Source: Flavobacterium haoranii (GTDB lineage: Bacteria; Bacteroidota; Bacteroidia; Flavobacteriales; Flavobacteriaceae). Taken from it: a stretch of 64,000 nt of DNA. The notes below the pieces were generated by a model. The model saw nothing but the letters and a program-made list of their open reading frames with translations, had not been told where the DNA came from and did not search any database. Shown here one piece after another: positions 42,139 to 51,513 of the stretch. The DNA lies in contig QKBC01000025.1 in assembly GCA_003246205.1 (NCBI GenBank), positions 1 through 64,000 of the forward strand, written 5' to 3'. Each line of letters begins with the position of its first letter. Positions within the stretch are counted from its first letter, which is position 1. The position numbers were made by a program, and so were the translations under genes.

Positions 42139-45057
42139 ATGAAAATGAGAAACAAAATATTTTTTTTAAGTTCGGTTTTGTTTTCACTATTTGTTTCAAA
42201 CTCTGAATTAATAGCGCAACAATACCAACCTTTACAAATTTCGTCTGGTTTTAATCAAGATGTTATAGCTAATGGAGTAGGATCTCCTTTTAGTTCAAGC
42301 TCTTCGGGAATAGATGCCTCAAGTTATGCATTACTTTCGACGGATTATCAGTTTACAGTAGGAGGAACCACTTATTCTAATGCTATTCCTTCTAATGGAA
42401 TGATAACAAGTATGGATGATGCTAGTTTAACGTTTCAGTTAAATTCTCTTTCAGCTAATAATTCATTGCGTTTAGCAAACCAAAATGATAGTGGTGTTTT
42501 AGTAGTTTCTAATCCATTGGCGGCTTTAGGTATTTCGGTGCTTGTTACGTCCGGTGATGGAGCATCTGTAGTTTCAGGAATCATTACTTTTACAGACAAT
42601 ACCACACAAATATTCTCAGGTCTTTCTATTCCTGATTGGTATGGTTCAACAGCTCTACCTACTGCTTTATGGAATATGGGACGTATTAACAGAAATACAG
42701 CCACTGTTGAAACACCTACAAATAACCCGAGACTTTATAGATTGGACATAGATTTTAATACAAGTAATTATGGCAAATCTGTTCAGTCAATCCAATTTAC
42801 AAAGACTTCTTCCGGAGGCGTGGCAAATATATTGGCTGTATCTGCTAGTTTATTAGGAACTTGTCCGCCGCCAATTTCTATTAGTGCAATAAATGGGACT
42901 TCAACATCGGCTGATTTTATTTGGAGCTCATTAGGAAGTGAAATCCAATGGGAGATCATAATTCAAGCTGAAGGTTCACCGGCTCCCGGAAGTGGAGTGT
43001 CTGGATTACTCGTGAATAGTATGACTTATTTTGCAAATTTTCTTCAACCGGGAATTGGATATGATGTTTATGTAAGAGCAGTATGCTTTGGTAGCGAATA
43101 TAGTATTTGGTCTGGTCCTTTTAATTATTATACCCCTCCGGCAAATGATAATTGTTCTTTACCAACAACTATACCTGTAAATACAGGTGCTGATTGTTTA
43201 CAGGTTGTTTCAGGTGCTTTTTTAGGCTCAACAGTTTCTTCTGAACCAAATTATTGCGGAGCTACAAATAATGGAGATTTGTGGTTTGATTTTACAGCAA
43301 CAAGTGATGTTCAGACAATTTCACTGTCAAATTTTGCTGGGCCGGCTTTACCGATAGTAATGACTGTTTATGAAGGTAATGATTGTAGCTCTCTAACACA
43401 AATCTTTTGTAGTTCAGTAAACTATATAACAGCTACTAGTCTTATTGTGGGGCAAACCTATTATGTAAGAACTTCAATTAATTCATCAAATACAGATCAT
43501 GCTACTACTTTTGATATTTGTGTCAGCACTCCTGATATTACTTCTGGAGATAGTTTAGAATGTTTAATAGAGACAATTAATAGTGATTTTGAAACGCCTG
43601 CATTTCCTTCAGGTACAGGATGGTATAATCACAATCAAGTACAAGGATGGAGAACAACTGCATCTGATGAGGTGATTGAAATGTGGAATAACTTTCAAGG
43701 AGTAACTGCTTATTCCGGAAATCAATTCATTGAATTAAATGCTAATATGTCTTCAGGTGTTTATCAAGATTATGAAACACCGGTTTCAACGACGTTTAAT
43801 TTTGGTTTTGCCCATAGAGGTAGATTGGGTACCGATAGTTGTGGTTTGTATGTAGGACCTCCAGGTGGTCCTTACACTTTAATCTTTACTGCATCTACAG
43901 GAAATACAGAATGGCAATATTATACAGGTAGTTATACAATACCAAGTGGACAAACACAAACGCGATTCATTTTTGAGGCGATAAGTACAGCAACTGGAGA
44001 TTTATCTGTAGGTAATTTTTTAGATGCAATATCTTTTACTGCTAATAATGGGATTTTATCAGATAATCCGGTTGTATTGGAATGTGATAACAATACAGCA
44101 GATTTAATTTTAGCAGGAGGTGTAGGAACGTGGATAGCGCATTCAGATAATCCTTCTCCAACAGTCATTGAAGGTGTAAATTCGAATACACCTGTAATTA
44201 CAGGGTTTTTAGAACCGGGAGTTTATAAATATGATTGGACAAATTTGTATTGTTCCACTACACTGGAAATTAATTTTTCAGGAAATAATGTTCCGGCGCC
44301 TGAAGTAGAAGACATAACTTATTGTTTAGGGCAAACAGCAGTAGCTCTGGAAGCAGTAGCATTAGAAGGTTATACTCTTAATTGGTATACTGTTGCACAA
44401 GACGGAACTCCTTTAAGTGAAGCCCCAATTCCGGATACTTCTGTAGCAGGTACAACTATATATTATGTAAGTCAGTCTTCTGAAGCATCTACTTGTGAGG
44501 GACCAAGAGTACCTTTAATTGTGACGGTAAATAATCCGGTATCTTTTACCATTAACGGAGAGTGTGAAGGTGTTAATTATTGGTTAACTGTTGAAGGAGA
44601 GTTTTCAGATGCAGTGTTGTATTCATGGACTAATAGCGCTAATATGATTTTGTCTGAAGACAGTAGCTTTAATGTTTCAAGTTACTTAGCCCAAAATTCT
44701 GGAATTTCTATCCCTGAAGGAGGAATTACATTTTATTTAGACATAAATGATAATGGATGTGAATCCCAATCGGAATTTACTGTAGAATCAGTTTTTTGTT
44801 CAATTCCTAGAGGTATTTCTCCAAACGGAGATGGTTTAAATGATGAATTTGATTTAACAGGAATGAATGTAGACAAACTTTCAATTTATAATAGATACGG
44901 TAAAACTGTTTATGAATTTAGTGGAGATTACACAAAAGAATGGAAAGGGCAAACTAATAATGGAAACAATTTACCGGATGCTACTTATTATTATTACATA
45001 AAGACGCGTGAAGGAAAAAGCTACACGGGTTGGGTTTATGTAAATAAAGAATATTAA
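42139..45057 (+). CDS. T9SS type B multidomain secreted protein
   Basis: A 972-residue exported protein. Signal peptide to about 27 (NSELIAQ); one copy of the GFNQDVIANG domain (about 35-250), homologous to those of the gene at 37597; a fibronectin type III-like domain (about 253-335, YDVYVRAVCFGSE); a Cys-rich pre-peptidase-like domain (DNCSLPTTIPVN, about 336-470); a carbohydrate-binding-like jelly-roll segment (INSDFETPAFPSGTGWYNH, about 480-640); Ig-like stretches; and a type B sorting domain (ISPNGDGLNDEFDL ... IYNRYGKTVYE, last ~85 residues). An adhesive or glycan-binding role is inferred. Confidence 0.83.
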   Translation: MKMRNKIFFLSSVLFSLFVSNSELIAQQYQPLQISSGFNQDVIANGVGSPFSSSSSGIDASSYALLSTDYQFTVGGTTYSNAIPSNGMITSMDDASLTFQLNSLSANNSLRLANQNDSGVLVVSNPLAALGISVLVTSGDGASVVSGIITFTDNTTQIFSGLSIPDWYGSTALPTALWNMGRINRNTATVETPTNNPRLYRLDIDFNTSNYGKSVQSIQFTKTSSGGVANILAVSASLLGTCPPPISISAINGTSTSADFIWSSLGSEIQWEIIIQAEGSPAPGSGVSGLLVNSMTYFANFLQPGIGYDVYVRAVCFGSEYSIWSGPFNYYTPPANDNCSLPTTIPVNTGADCLQVVSGAFLGSTVSSEPNYCGATNNGDLWFDFTATSDVQTISLSNFAGPALPIVMTVYEGNDCSSLTQIFCSSVNYITATSLIVGQTYYVRTSINSSNTDHATTFDICVSTPDITSGDSLECLIETINSDFETPAFPSGTGWYNHNQVQGWRTTASDEVIEMWNNFQGVTAYSGNQFIELNANMSSGVYQDYETPVSTTFNFGFAHRGRLGTDSCGLYVGPPGGPYTLIFTASTGNTEWQYYTGSYTIPSGQTQTRFIFEAISTATGDLSVGNFLDAISFTANNGILSDNPVVLECDNNTADLILAGGVGTWIAHSDNPSPTVIEGVNSNTPVITGFLEPGVYKYDWTNLYCSTTLEINFSGNNVPAPEVEDITYCLGQTAVALEAVALEGYTLNWYTVAQDGTPLSEAPIPDTSVAGTTIYYVSQSSEASTCEGPRVPLIVTVNNPVSFTINGECEGVNYWLTVEGEFSDAVLYSWTNSANMILSEDSSFNVSSYLAQNSGISIPEGGITFYLDINDNGCESQSEFTVESVFCSIPRGISPNGDGLNDEFDLTGMNVDKLSIYNRYGKTVYEFSGDYTKEWKGQTNNGNNLPDATYYYYIKTREGKSYTGWVYVNKEY

Positions 45058-45077
45058 TTTTTTTGACAAATCAATAA

Positions 45078-48000
45078 ATGAAAAAAATATTTCTGTTTGT
45101 TTTTTTTGCAGTTTCTTACTGGAGTAATGCTCAGTATGCTACAACTCATTACATAGCTCCGTCTCCATGGCAATATTGGAGCAATGCCAATGAAGTTGTA
45201 ATCTCTACAAGAGAAACAGGAACAATTACTGTAGAATTAAGAAAAAGTAACGGAACTTTAATAACAACATTAAGTGTAACAGCAAGTTCTCCTGTATCTT
45301 ATAGATTTACAGGAACGGCTTCGTCTTTATCTCGAAACGATCTAGGAATTAATTATTCAGATAGGGGATTGATAGTCACTGCCACAGCACCTGTTTTAGT
45401 GAATATGAGAAATATAGCTTCAGATTCATCAGGAACAAGTAATTCAAATATTAAAGGGAATGCCTCTTTAGTAAGTTTTGGAAACGAAGGGAGAGGAATA
45501 GAATTTAGATTAGGTTACTATAGAAGTAGTTATACAGGATTAGCAACAGGGAGTCCGATCTATTCTGTAATGGCTACAGAAAACAATACAGTAGTTTCAT
45601 TAAATGGTACGGTTTTAACAACATTAAATAATGGACAAAGCAGGTTGTTTAATGCGGCGATAGGAGATCTATTAACTGCCGATAAACCGATTGTGGTGAA
45701 TGTGGGTAGTTATGGTGATACTCCGCAAACTTGTGGGGGAGATGGAGAAGATGGTACGGTAGATCAAGTAGCACCTGTTAGTGTTCTGGGACAGCAATAT
45801 ATTGTGGTTAGAGGAAGTGGAAGTTCTGGAAACGGGAGCAATGACCCGGAACAAACGACAGTAGTTGCTACTCAACCAGGAACTTCCGTTCAGGTTATTC
45901 ATTATAATTCTTCCGGTTTTCAAATGAGTACGCCTCTTACTTATAATTTAGCCAATGCAGGCAGTTTTCAAACTTTTCATCATGGAGATAGCAGTAATCA
46001 ATATTCTAGTTCCTTTATTGTTTCAAATAACCCTATTATTGTTTATTCAGGAACGGCTGTTGACTGCGAAACAGATATTTCTACCGTAATGCCTATTGGG
46101 GGCTGTTCAGGGAGTACTAATATTATAACTAGAAAATTTATTGATTATTCAAGTACAGATTTACCCTATTTCGGATATATACTTTTGGAGAGCCAAACAG
46201 AACAAGTTTTTTTAAATGGACAAGATATAGAAAGTCTAACCGGAAATTCTAGGATTGCTGTAGGAAGTACAGGTTTTTATATGTTAAGGTTTAATAATGA
46301 TGATATAGGAAATCCGGTAACTATTCAAATACAATCTTTATCTAGACTTACTACTAGTATTGTACAACAAGGTACAGGTTTCTCTATGTCTGGATTTTTT
46401 TCTGCTTTCAATGATAGTCCGGATACGCCTACAGAGGTTTCGGTAGATCAATGTTCTACAACATTAACAACTACTCATGGCTTAGATCCTTATCAGTGGT
46501 ATTTGGACGGACAGTTGATATCAGGTGCTAATTCTGATACTTATGTGGCTACTGAAACAGGTAATTATTCTGTGCAAGGACAAAGAAGCTGCGGGCAAAC
46601 CCTAACTTCAGCTCCAGCCTATATAGAAGTCAATATCTGTACAGATTTAGCAGTTCAAAAAACAGTGGTTTCTACGCAAAATGATCAGGTTGTTTTTCAG
46701 ATAGTAGCGTCTAATATCGGAGAAAATGACGATACTAATGTTCAAGTAAGTGATTTACTTCCTACAGGGTATTCGTATAGTTCTTATTCTGCAACTGCAG
46801 GAACGTATAATCCGACTACTGGTATTTGGAATTTAGGAACTTTAGCTGTTGGAGAATCCGAAACTTTGACTGTTACGGTTATAATAAATCCAACCGGAGA
46901 TTATGTTAATATAGCTCAAATTTCAGGAATAAATATTGATATAGATACTTCAAATAATACATCACAAGCAATAGCAACTTATCCGGTGCCTGATATTAGC
47001 TTTTCTAAAGAATCTGAATTCTCTGTTTATTACAATTTAGGGGATGTGATTCAATATGAATTAATTGTGACTAACAATGGACAAATGGCAGTGACAAATT
47101 TTCAAGTTACAGATACTAATGCTGATACGGGAAGTATAAGCCCTGCCGCAATTTCAAGTATCAATCCAGGAGAAAGTGTTACTGTAACGGCAAGTCATAC
47201 AGTTACTATGGCAGATATCCAAGCTGGTGAAGTTATCAATCAAGCTTCGCTAACTTTTGCTAATCCTCAAGGAGGAACAATTACGATGTTGTCTGATGAT
47301 CCGAGTACAGCTAATGCTGATGACCCAACTGTTGTTACTATTCAATATCAAGCAGATCTGGAGGTTGTTAAAACTAATAGTCAGACTATGTATTATGCTG
47401 ATTCAACAACGATTTATACCATTACTGTAACTAATAATGGTCCAAGTAATGCAACACAAGTAATGGTTTCAGATTTAGTTCCGGGAGGAATAATCAATAT
47501 GAGTTGGGAAGGAAATGGACAAATCGGTACCGGAGATTTGAATGATACAATACCTGTTTTGTTTGTTGGAGAATCGGTTGTTTATGAAGTTACAGTTGAT
47601 ATTCCTATTCAGTTTACCGGAGACTTGACAAATGTTGTAATAGTTAGTTCTACTGTACCCGATCCTAATCCTGATTGTCCTAGATGTATAGATACAGATA
47701 TTGAATGTACAGCTATGGGACCAACAGCTTTATCGGCATCAGTCGTTGCCGGTCAATTTTCAAATGAAGCTGTTGTGTCAGTACAGGCATCAGGAGCAGG
47801 TAATTTTGTGTATTGGATGGATGAAGGTTTATTGCAATACAATGGTTATTTTACAAATGTTACTAGTGGGGAGCATACTATCTATGTAGAAAGTGTTGAT
47901 GGGTGTGGAGAGGTTTTAACAACGCAGGTTATAGTGTTAAATTATCCAAGATTTTTTACACCTAATGGGGATGGATATAATGATTATTGGCAAGTAATCG

Positions 48001-48209
48001 GTTTAGAAAATCAACCTGATGCCAGAACATATATTTTCGATCGATATGGTAAACTATTGAAAGAAATTAGTGTACTTGGGCAAGGTTGGGATGGAATGTA
48101 TAATGGGCATCAATTACCATCAACTGATTATTGGTTCAAATTAATGTATAGAGATCCGATGACAAATGAGTCTAAAGAATTTAGAAGTCACTTCAGTATG
48201 AAGCGATGA
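45078..48209 (+). CDS. T9SS type B adhesin-like protein with IgGFc-binding-like and DUF11 domains
   Basis: A 1043-residue exported protein. Signal peptide to about 18 (SYWSNAQ). The first ~430 residues (STRETGTITVELRKSNG, IYSVMATENNTVVSLNG, GTAVDCETDISTVMPIGG) resemble IgGFc-binding-type N-terminal domains. An Ig-like domain (QWYLDGQLISGANSD) follows, then three DUF11-type repeats (LAVQKTVVSTQNDQVVFQI; FSKESEFSVYYNLGDVIQYE; LEVVKTNSQTMYYADSTTIY). It ends in a type B sorting domain (FFTPNGDGYNDYW ... IFDRYGKLLKE). It is probably surface-anchored. It begins 20 bp after the previous gene's stop. Confidence 0.83.
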   Translation: MKKIFLFVFFAVSYWSNAQYATTHYIAPSPWQYWSNANEVVISTRETGTITVELRKSNGTLITTLSVTASSPVSYRFTGTASSLSRNDLGINYSDRGLIVTATAPVLVNMRNIASDSSGTSNSNIKGNASLVSFGNEGRGIEFRLGYYRSSYTGLATGSPIYSVMATENNTVVSLNGTVLTTLNNGQSRLFNAAIGDLLTADKPIVVNVGSYGDTPQTCGGDGEDGTVDQVAPVSVLGQQYIVVRGSGSSGNGSNDPEQTTVVATQPGTSVQVIHYNSSGFQMSTPLTYNLANAGSFQTFHHGDSSNQYSSSFIVSNNPIIVYSGTAVDCETDISTVMPIGGCSGSTNIITRKFIDYSSTDLPYFGYILLESQTEQVFLNGQDIESLTGNSRIAVGSTGFYMLRFNNDDIGNPVTIQIQSLSRLTTSIVQQGTGFSMSGFFSAFNDSPDTPTEVSVDQCSTTLTTTHGLDPYQWYLDGQLISGANSDTYVATETGNYSVQGQRSCGQTLTSAPAYIEVNICTDLAVQKTVVSTQNDQVVFQIVASNIGENDDTNVQVSDLLPTGYSYSSYSATAGTYNPTTGIWNLGTLAVGESETLTVTVIINPTGDYVNIAQISGINIDIDTSNNTSQAIATYPVPDISFSKESEFSVYYNLGDVIQYELIVTNNGQMAVTNFQVTDTNADTGSISPAAISSINPGESVTVTASHTVTMADIQAGEVINQASLTFANPQGGTITMLSDDPSTANADDPTVVTIQYQADLEVVKTNSQTMYYADSTTIYTITVTNNGPSNATQVMVSDLVPGGIINMSWEGNGQIGTGDLNDTIPVLFVGESVVYEVTVDIPIQFTGDLTNVVIVSSTVPDPNPDCPRCIDTDIECTAMGPTALSASVVAGQFSNEAVVSVQASGAGNFVYWMDEGLLQYNGYFTNVTSGEHTIYVESVDGCGEVLTTQVIVLNYPRFFTPNGDGYNDYWQVIGLENQPDARTYIFDRYGKLLKEISVLGQGWDGMYNGHQLPSTDYWFKLMYRDPMTNESKEFRSHFSMKR

Positions 48210-48221
48210 TAAAAAGAAATT

Positions 48222-49274
48222 TTAAAAATAGTTTTTATAGTTCTTAAGAAGCAGGTTTATTCCTGTAGAAACAATTTCACCCATGGTATTACATTGCTTA
48301 AAATGAATATCGTGGGTGTATTTTTGTAAAGCATATTTTAAGGATTCCACATTTTCTTTCGGAGCAATATCTTCTTTACGCATGATAGTCAAAAGCTTGT
48401 TTAAACGATTTTCTGAACCTAAAATGCGCTTTACAGTGGCTGATCGTACTTCTTTTCTATATTGTTCAATAGAATTAGGTTTTAATTTATCCATAACCAA
48501 TTTGACCATCTGAAAGTTCTCTTTGTAAAATTGTGGAAAATAGATCTTTAAGTTTCCTTCATAAGATTGCTGATCAAAATCAATAGGGCGAATTCTATAT
48601 ACGACATGGTCGAAATCATGAATTGGAATCACAACATAGTTATATGAACGCATATCTCCTAATAGACCTAAAAAGCAGCGTTCGTTAAATTTGACGAACT
48701 CTTTAGCAATTTGCGCCTTTTCTAATTCTGTACAATTGGGCAACATTTTTTGTATGAAAACATCGCCGGGAACACCGATAATATGTTCTTCAATTAAAGT
48801 GTCTTTGTGAATTAAGAAATTAATACGATTAGGTGAAAGTATTTCTTCTAATTCTAATCCGTAAATGCGGGAAGCATCTGCTTTTTTGATGTAAAAATTA
48901 GTGAAATTGTCATTTAATATATTCCGAACTTTTATGCGGAACGGTTTAGAATTACCAAAAGTGCAATAGTCTATTGAGTCAACTGTTAGAAACGGTAATG
49001 TTTCCTCATCACCATCAGAATGTAAAAGCGTATAAATTTTGTTTAAGCTGGCTTCAATTTCTGCTCGTTCAAATTCGGGATAATAAACACGTAGCCATAG
49101 TGTGTCATTCCCTTGTTCGTCTTCTAGGCTTATATAACCGGAGAAGCGAAGTAAATCATCATACAAAACACGGGTTTGTGTGGTTCTGCCGTACTTTTCT
49201 AAATAATGAAAAAGTTCGTCGGAAACCTCATAATTTGGTTTACGAAAATTTATTTTAATATCGTCTGGCTTCAT
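48222..49274 (-). CDS. Hypothetical protein with protein-kinase-like motifs
   Basis: A 350-residue cytoplasmic protein with no family I can name. Several kinase-fold landmarks occur in the right order: FYIKKADASR (about 127-136, beta3-Lys-like), a following GLELEEIL helix (Glu-like), LIEEHIIGVPG hinge-like, then GDMRSYNYVV (Asp207 and Asn212, as in the DxxxxN catalytic loop) and RPIDFDQQ (Asp232, DFG-like). This makes a kinase or aminoglycoside-phosphotransferase-like fold plausible; activity is untested. It begins 5 bp after the rlmB stop on the same strand. Confidence 0.6.
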   Translation of the reverse strand: MKPDDIKINFRKPNYEVSDELFHYLEKYGRTTQTRVLYDDLLRFSGYISLEDEQGNDTLWLRVYYPEFERAEIEASLNKIYTLLHSDGDEETLPFLTVDSIDYCTFGNSKPFRIKVRNILNDNFTNFYIKKADASRIYGLELEEILSPNRINFLIHKDTLIEEHIIGVPGDVFIQKMLPNCTELEKAQIAKEFVKFNERCFLGLLGDMRSYNYVVIPIHDFDHVVYRIRPIDFDQQSYEGNLKIYFPQFYKENFQMVKLVMDKLKPNSIEQYRKEVRSATVKRILGSENRLNKLLTIMRKEDIAPKENVESLKYALQKYTHDIHFKQCNTMGEIVSTGINLLLKNYKNYF

Positions 49275-49279
49275 ATGTT

Positions 49280-50014
49280 TTATAAACGTTGGCGAACAGC
49301 TTCATATAAAAAAGCTCCGCAGGCAACAGATACATTTAAAGAGGAAATAGTGCCAAACATTGGAAGCTTAGCCTTTTCGTCAACAACTTTTAAAACAGAA
49401 GGATTTACACCTTTGTCTTCACTTCCCATAACAATAGCAATAGGTTCTTTAAAATCAATTCCATATAAATTGGTATTGGTTTTTTCAGTAGCGGCAACTG
49501 TTTTAATACCGGAAGATTGTAAATGGAAGATAGCATCTTTAACATGGTCTACTTTACAAATGGGAACATTAAAGACAGCACCAGCGCTAGTTTTTACAGT
49601 ATCTCCATTAACCGGAGCACTTCCTTGTTTTGGAATAATAATACCATTTACGCCGGTACATTCGGCAGTTCGTATAATGGCCCCAAAATTACGGGCATCT
49701 GATATACCATCTAGAACAACAAATAAAGGCGTTTTTCCTTCGTCTAAAAGAGAAGTAATTAATTCGTCTAAATCATGAAAGGCAATAGGTGAAATGGTGG
49801 CAATGGCACCTTGGTGGTTACGATCGCCTAAGCGATTTAATTTTTCTACCGGAACTTGTGAAAAATTGATGTTGTATTGTTTCATTACTTTTAACAACTC
49901 ACGCATTAATTCGCCCTGACTGTCTTTTTGAATGAATACTTTATCAATTATCGTTCCTGATTGGATGGCTTCTATAATAGCTCGTATGCCAAATATTTGT
50001 TGTGCTTTTTCCAT
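49280..50014 (-). CDS. rlmB: 23S rRNA (guanosine-2251-2'-O)-methyltransferase
   Basis: A 244-residue SpoU/TrmH family enzyme. The N-terminal substrate-binding domain (FGIRAIIEAIQSGTIIDKVF) is followed by the knotted SAM domain: motif 1 GISDARNFGAIIRTAE, motif 2 IVMGSEDKGVNPSVL and motif 3 FGTISSLNVSVACGAFLYE. RlmB methylates G2251 in the peptidyl-transferase loop. The length agrees with the family. It is co-transcribed with the kinase-like gene 5 bp downstream, behind a terminator. Confidence 0.95.
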   Translation of the reverse strand: MEKAQQIFGIRAIIEAIQSGTIIDKVFIQKDSQGELMRELLKVMKQYNINFSQVPVEKLNRLGDRNHQGAIATISPIAFHDLDELITSLLDEGKTPLFVVLDGISDARNFGAIIRTAECTGVNGIIIPKQGSAPVNGDTVKTSAGAVFNVPICKVDHVKDAIFHLQSSGIKTVAATEKTNTNLYGIDFKEPIAIVMGSEDKGVNPSVLKVVDEKAKLPMFGTISSLNVSVACGAFLYEAVRQRL

Positions 50015-50025
50015 GTGGTAAAGAT

Positions 50026-50056
50026 AAAAAAATCCACCTTAATAAGGTGGATTTTT
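50026..50056 (-). terminator. Terminator of the second SusC/SusD pair
   Basis: Stem TCCACCTT / AAGGTGGA extended by A/T pairs, with a three-base loop, and a T-run on the minus strand; about 30 bp after the SusD stop. Confidence 0.88.
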
Positions 50057-50084
50057 AAGAATGAGTGTTTAAATGGAATAATTA

Positions 50085-51503
50085 TTAATACACATCCCAA
50101 AAAATAGGTGTATCTAGTAAATCACCACCAATTGCAGCTGAAGCCGCAGAGTAATTAGTAAGATTTAACGTTTGTTCACTTAATGGGTATGTATATCTTT
50201 TAGGTACTGGTAAACCAGAAACGACTGCTACATTCAATACAGGAGCATCAAATTTTCTATAAACAGACCATCCTTCGAATCCTCTATTGTACATAGCTAG
50301 CCAAAATTGGAAACCTATTTTTTCTCTCCATGTTCCTGCTGCAGTAGTATATGCTACAGAAGGGTCAGCCAAATAAGTGGATATTGAGGATGTTGCAACT
50401 CCCCAATCTTCCATCGATGCTGTAATTCCTGCATTATAGTGAGATTCAGCTGTGCCACTTACAGAGTAACCTCTTTCAGAAGCCTCAGCTAACATAAATT
50501 CTACTTCAGCGTAGTCTAAAATAACACCTCTAAAGTCTTGTTGGTGTATTATTGTACCAATATGTGTATAAGAAGCAAAAGAGTTATTATCACCATATGG
50601 GCCTCCAACATAAGTTGATGTGCCTAAATTGTCATCAAAATAAAATTCTCTTCTAGGGTCTGTAAGGGTATTCATGTAATCAACAATTGTATTAGCAGGT
50701 ACAAAGTCATTTCTATTACTTTGAACTAAATCAAACCAAATAGGATTAGCATTTGTAGCATTAGCTTCATAGGTAATGGTTGCATTGTCTGAATTTGAGG
50801 TAAAAACACCATCAGAAAATGCTTCTTCTGCACTTGTTTGAGAAGTTGAAGCTAATGAAGGAACATCTGCAATTCTCATTGCTAATTTTAATTTAAGCGA
50901 GTTTGCTAATTTTAACCAACTAGATAAATCTCCTCCATATATAACATCAGCTGTAGAGAAAGGAGAAGATGAACTGTTGTTTAGTGTATAAATTGCAGCA
51001 TTCAATCTAGTTATCAAATCCAGATATATGGTTTTTGCATCATCATAAGCAGGAGTAAGTTCTTCTTTTCCTTGTAAAGCCTCTGAATAAGGAATATCAC
51101 CAAATGTGTCTACTAGTTGTTGCCAAGTATACACTTCTAAAACTTCAATCATTGCTTTTTGATTGTCAGATTCTGTTAGACTTTTAGCATCTTTTAGGTC
51201 GTATAAAACATCTCTATATAGTTCAGAAAAATGATTAGCAGGTATGTTTCTTGTCGTTAAATCATAATTTGATTCATCTATATAAGTCGTTTCAGTCCAA
51301 TATTGTGCAAATAATCTAAATACATTAGTATTTACATTAGTGCTTTCCATCTGATCGAATAAACTTTTTGTAGCTGATGTAAATAAAGATTCTGCTGACA
51401 CAATCGTAGGATTGTTAGGATCTCTATTTAAATCTTCATAAGTATCATCAGAAGCACAACTCAAAACAAGCGCTGATGATAATAAAATTAAATATTTTTT
51501 CAT
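50085..51503 (-). CDS. SusD/RagB-like outer-membrane lipoprotein (SusD-like 2 type)
   Basis: A 472-residue lipoprotein with lipobox SALVLSCASDD; the acidic residues after the Cys suit a surface-export signal. NRDPNNPTIVSAESLFTSA and the WLKLANSLKLKLAMRIADV helix are hallmarks of the SusD-like 2 family, as is FVPANTIVDYM. SusD proteins form the lid that captures glycans or peptides for the SusC channel. The gene is 10 bp behind its SusC partner on the same strand. No degradative enzyme is adjacent, so the ligand is unknown. Confidence 0.9.
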   Translation of the reverse strand: MKKYLILLSSALVLSCASDDTYEDLNRDPNNPTIVSAESLFTSATKSLFDQMESTNVNTNVFRLFAQYWTETTYIDESNYDLTTRNIPANHFSELYRDVLYDLKDAKSLTESDNQKAMIEVLEVYTWQQLVDTFGDIPYSEALQGKEELTPAYDDAKTIYLDLITRLNAAIYTLNNSSSSPFSTADVIYGGDLSSWLKLANSLKLKLAMRIADVPSLASTSQTSAEEAFSDGVFTSNSDNATITYEANATNANPIWFDLVQSNRNDFVPANTIVDYMNTLTDPRREFYFDDNLGTSTYVGGPYGDNNSFASYTHIGTIIHQQDFRGVILDYAEVEFMLAEASERGYSVSGTAESHYNAGITASMEDWGVATSSISTYLADPSVAYTTAAGTWREKIGFQFWLAMYNRGFEGWSVYRKFDAPVLNVAVVSGLPVPKRYTYPLSEQTLNLTNYSAASAAIGGDLLDTPIFWDVY

Positions 51504-51513
51504 AGTGTTTTTT

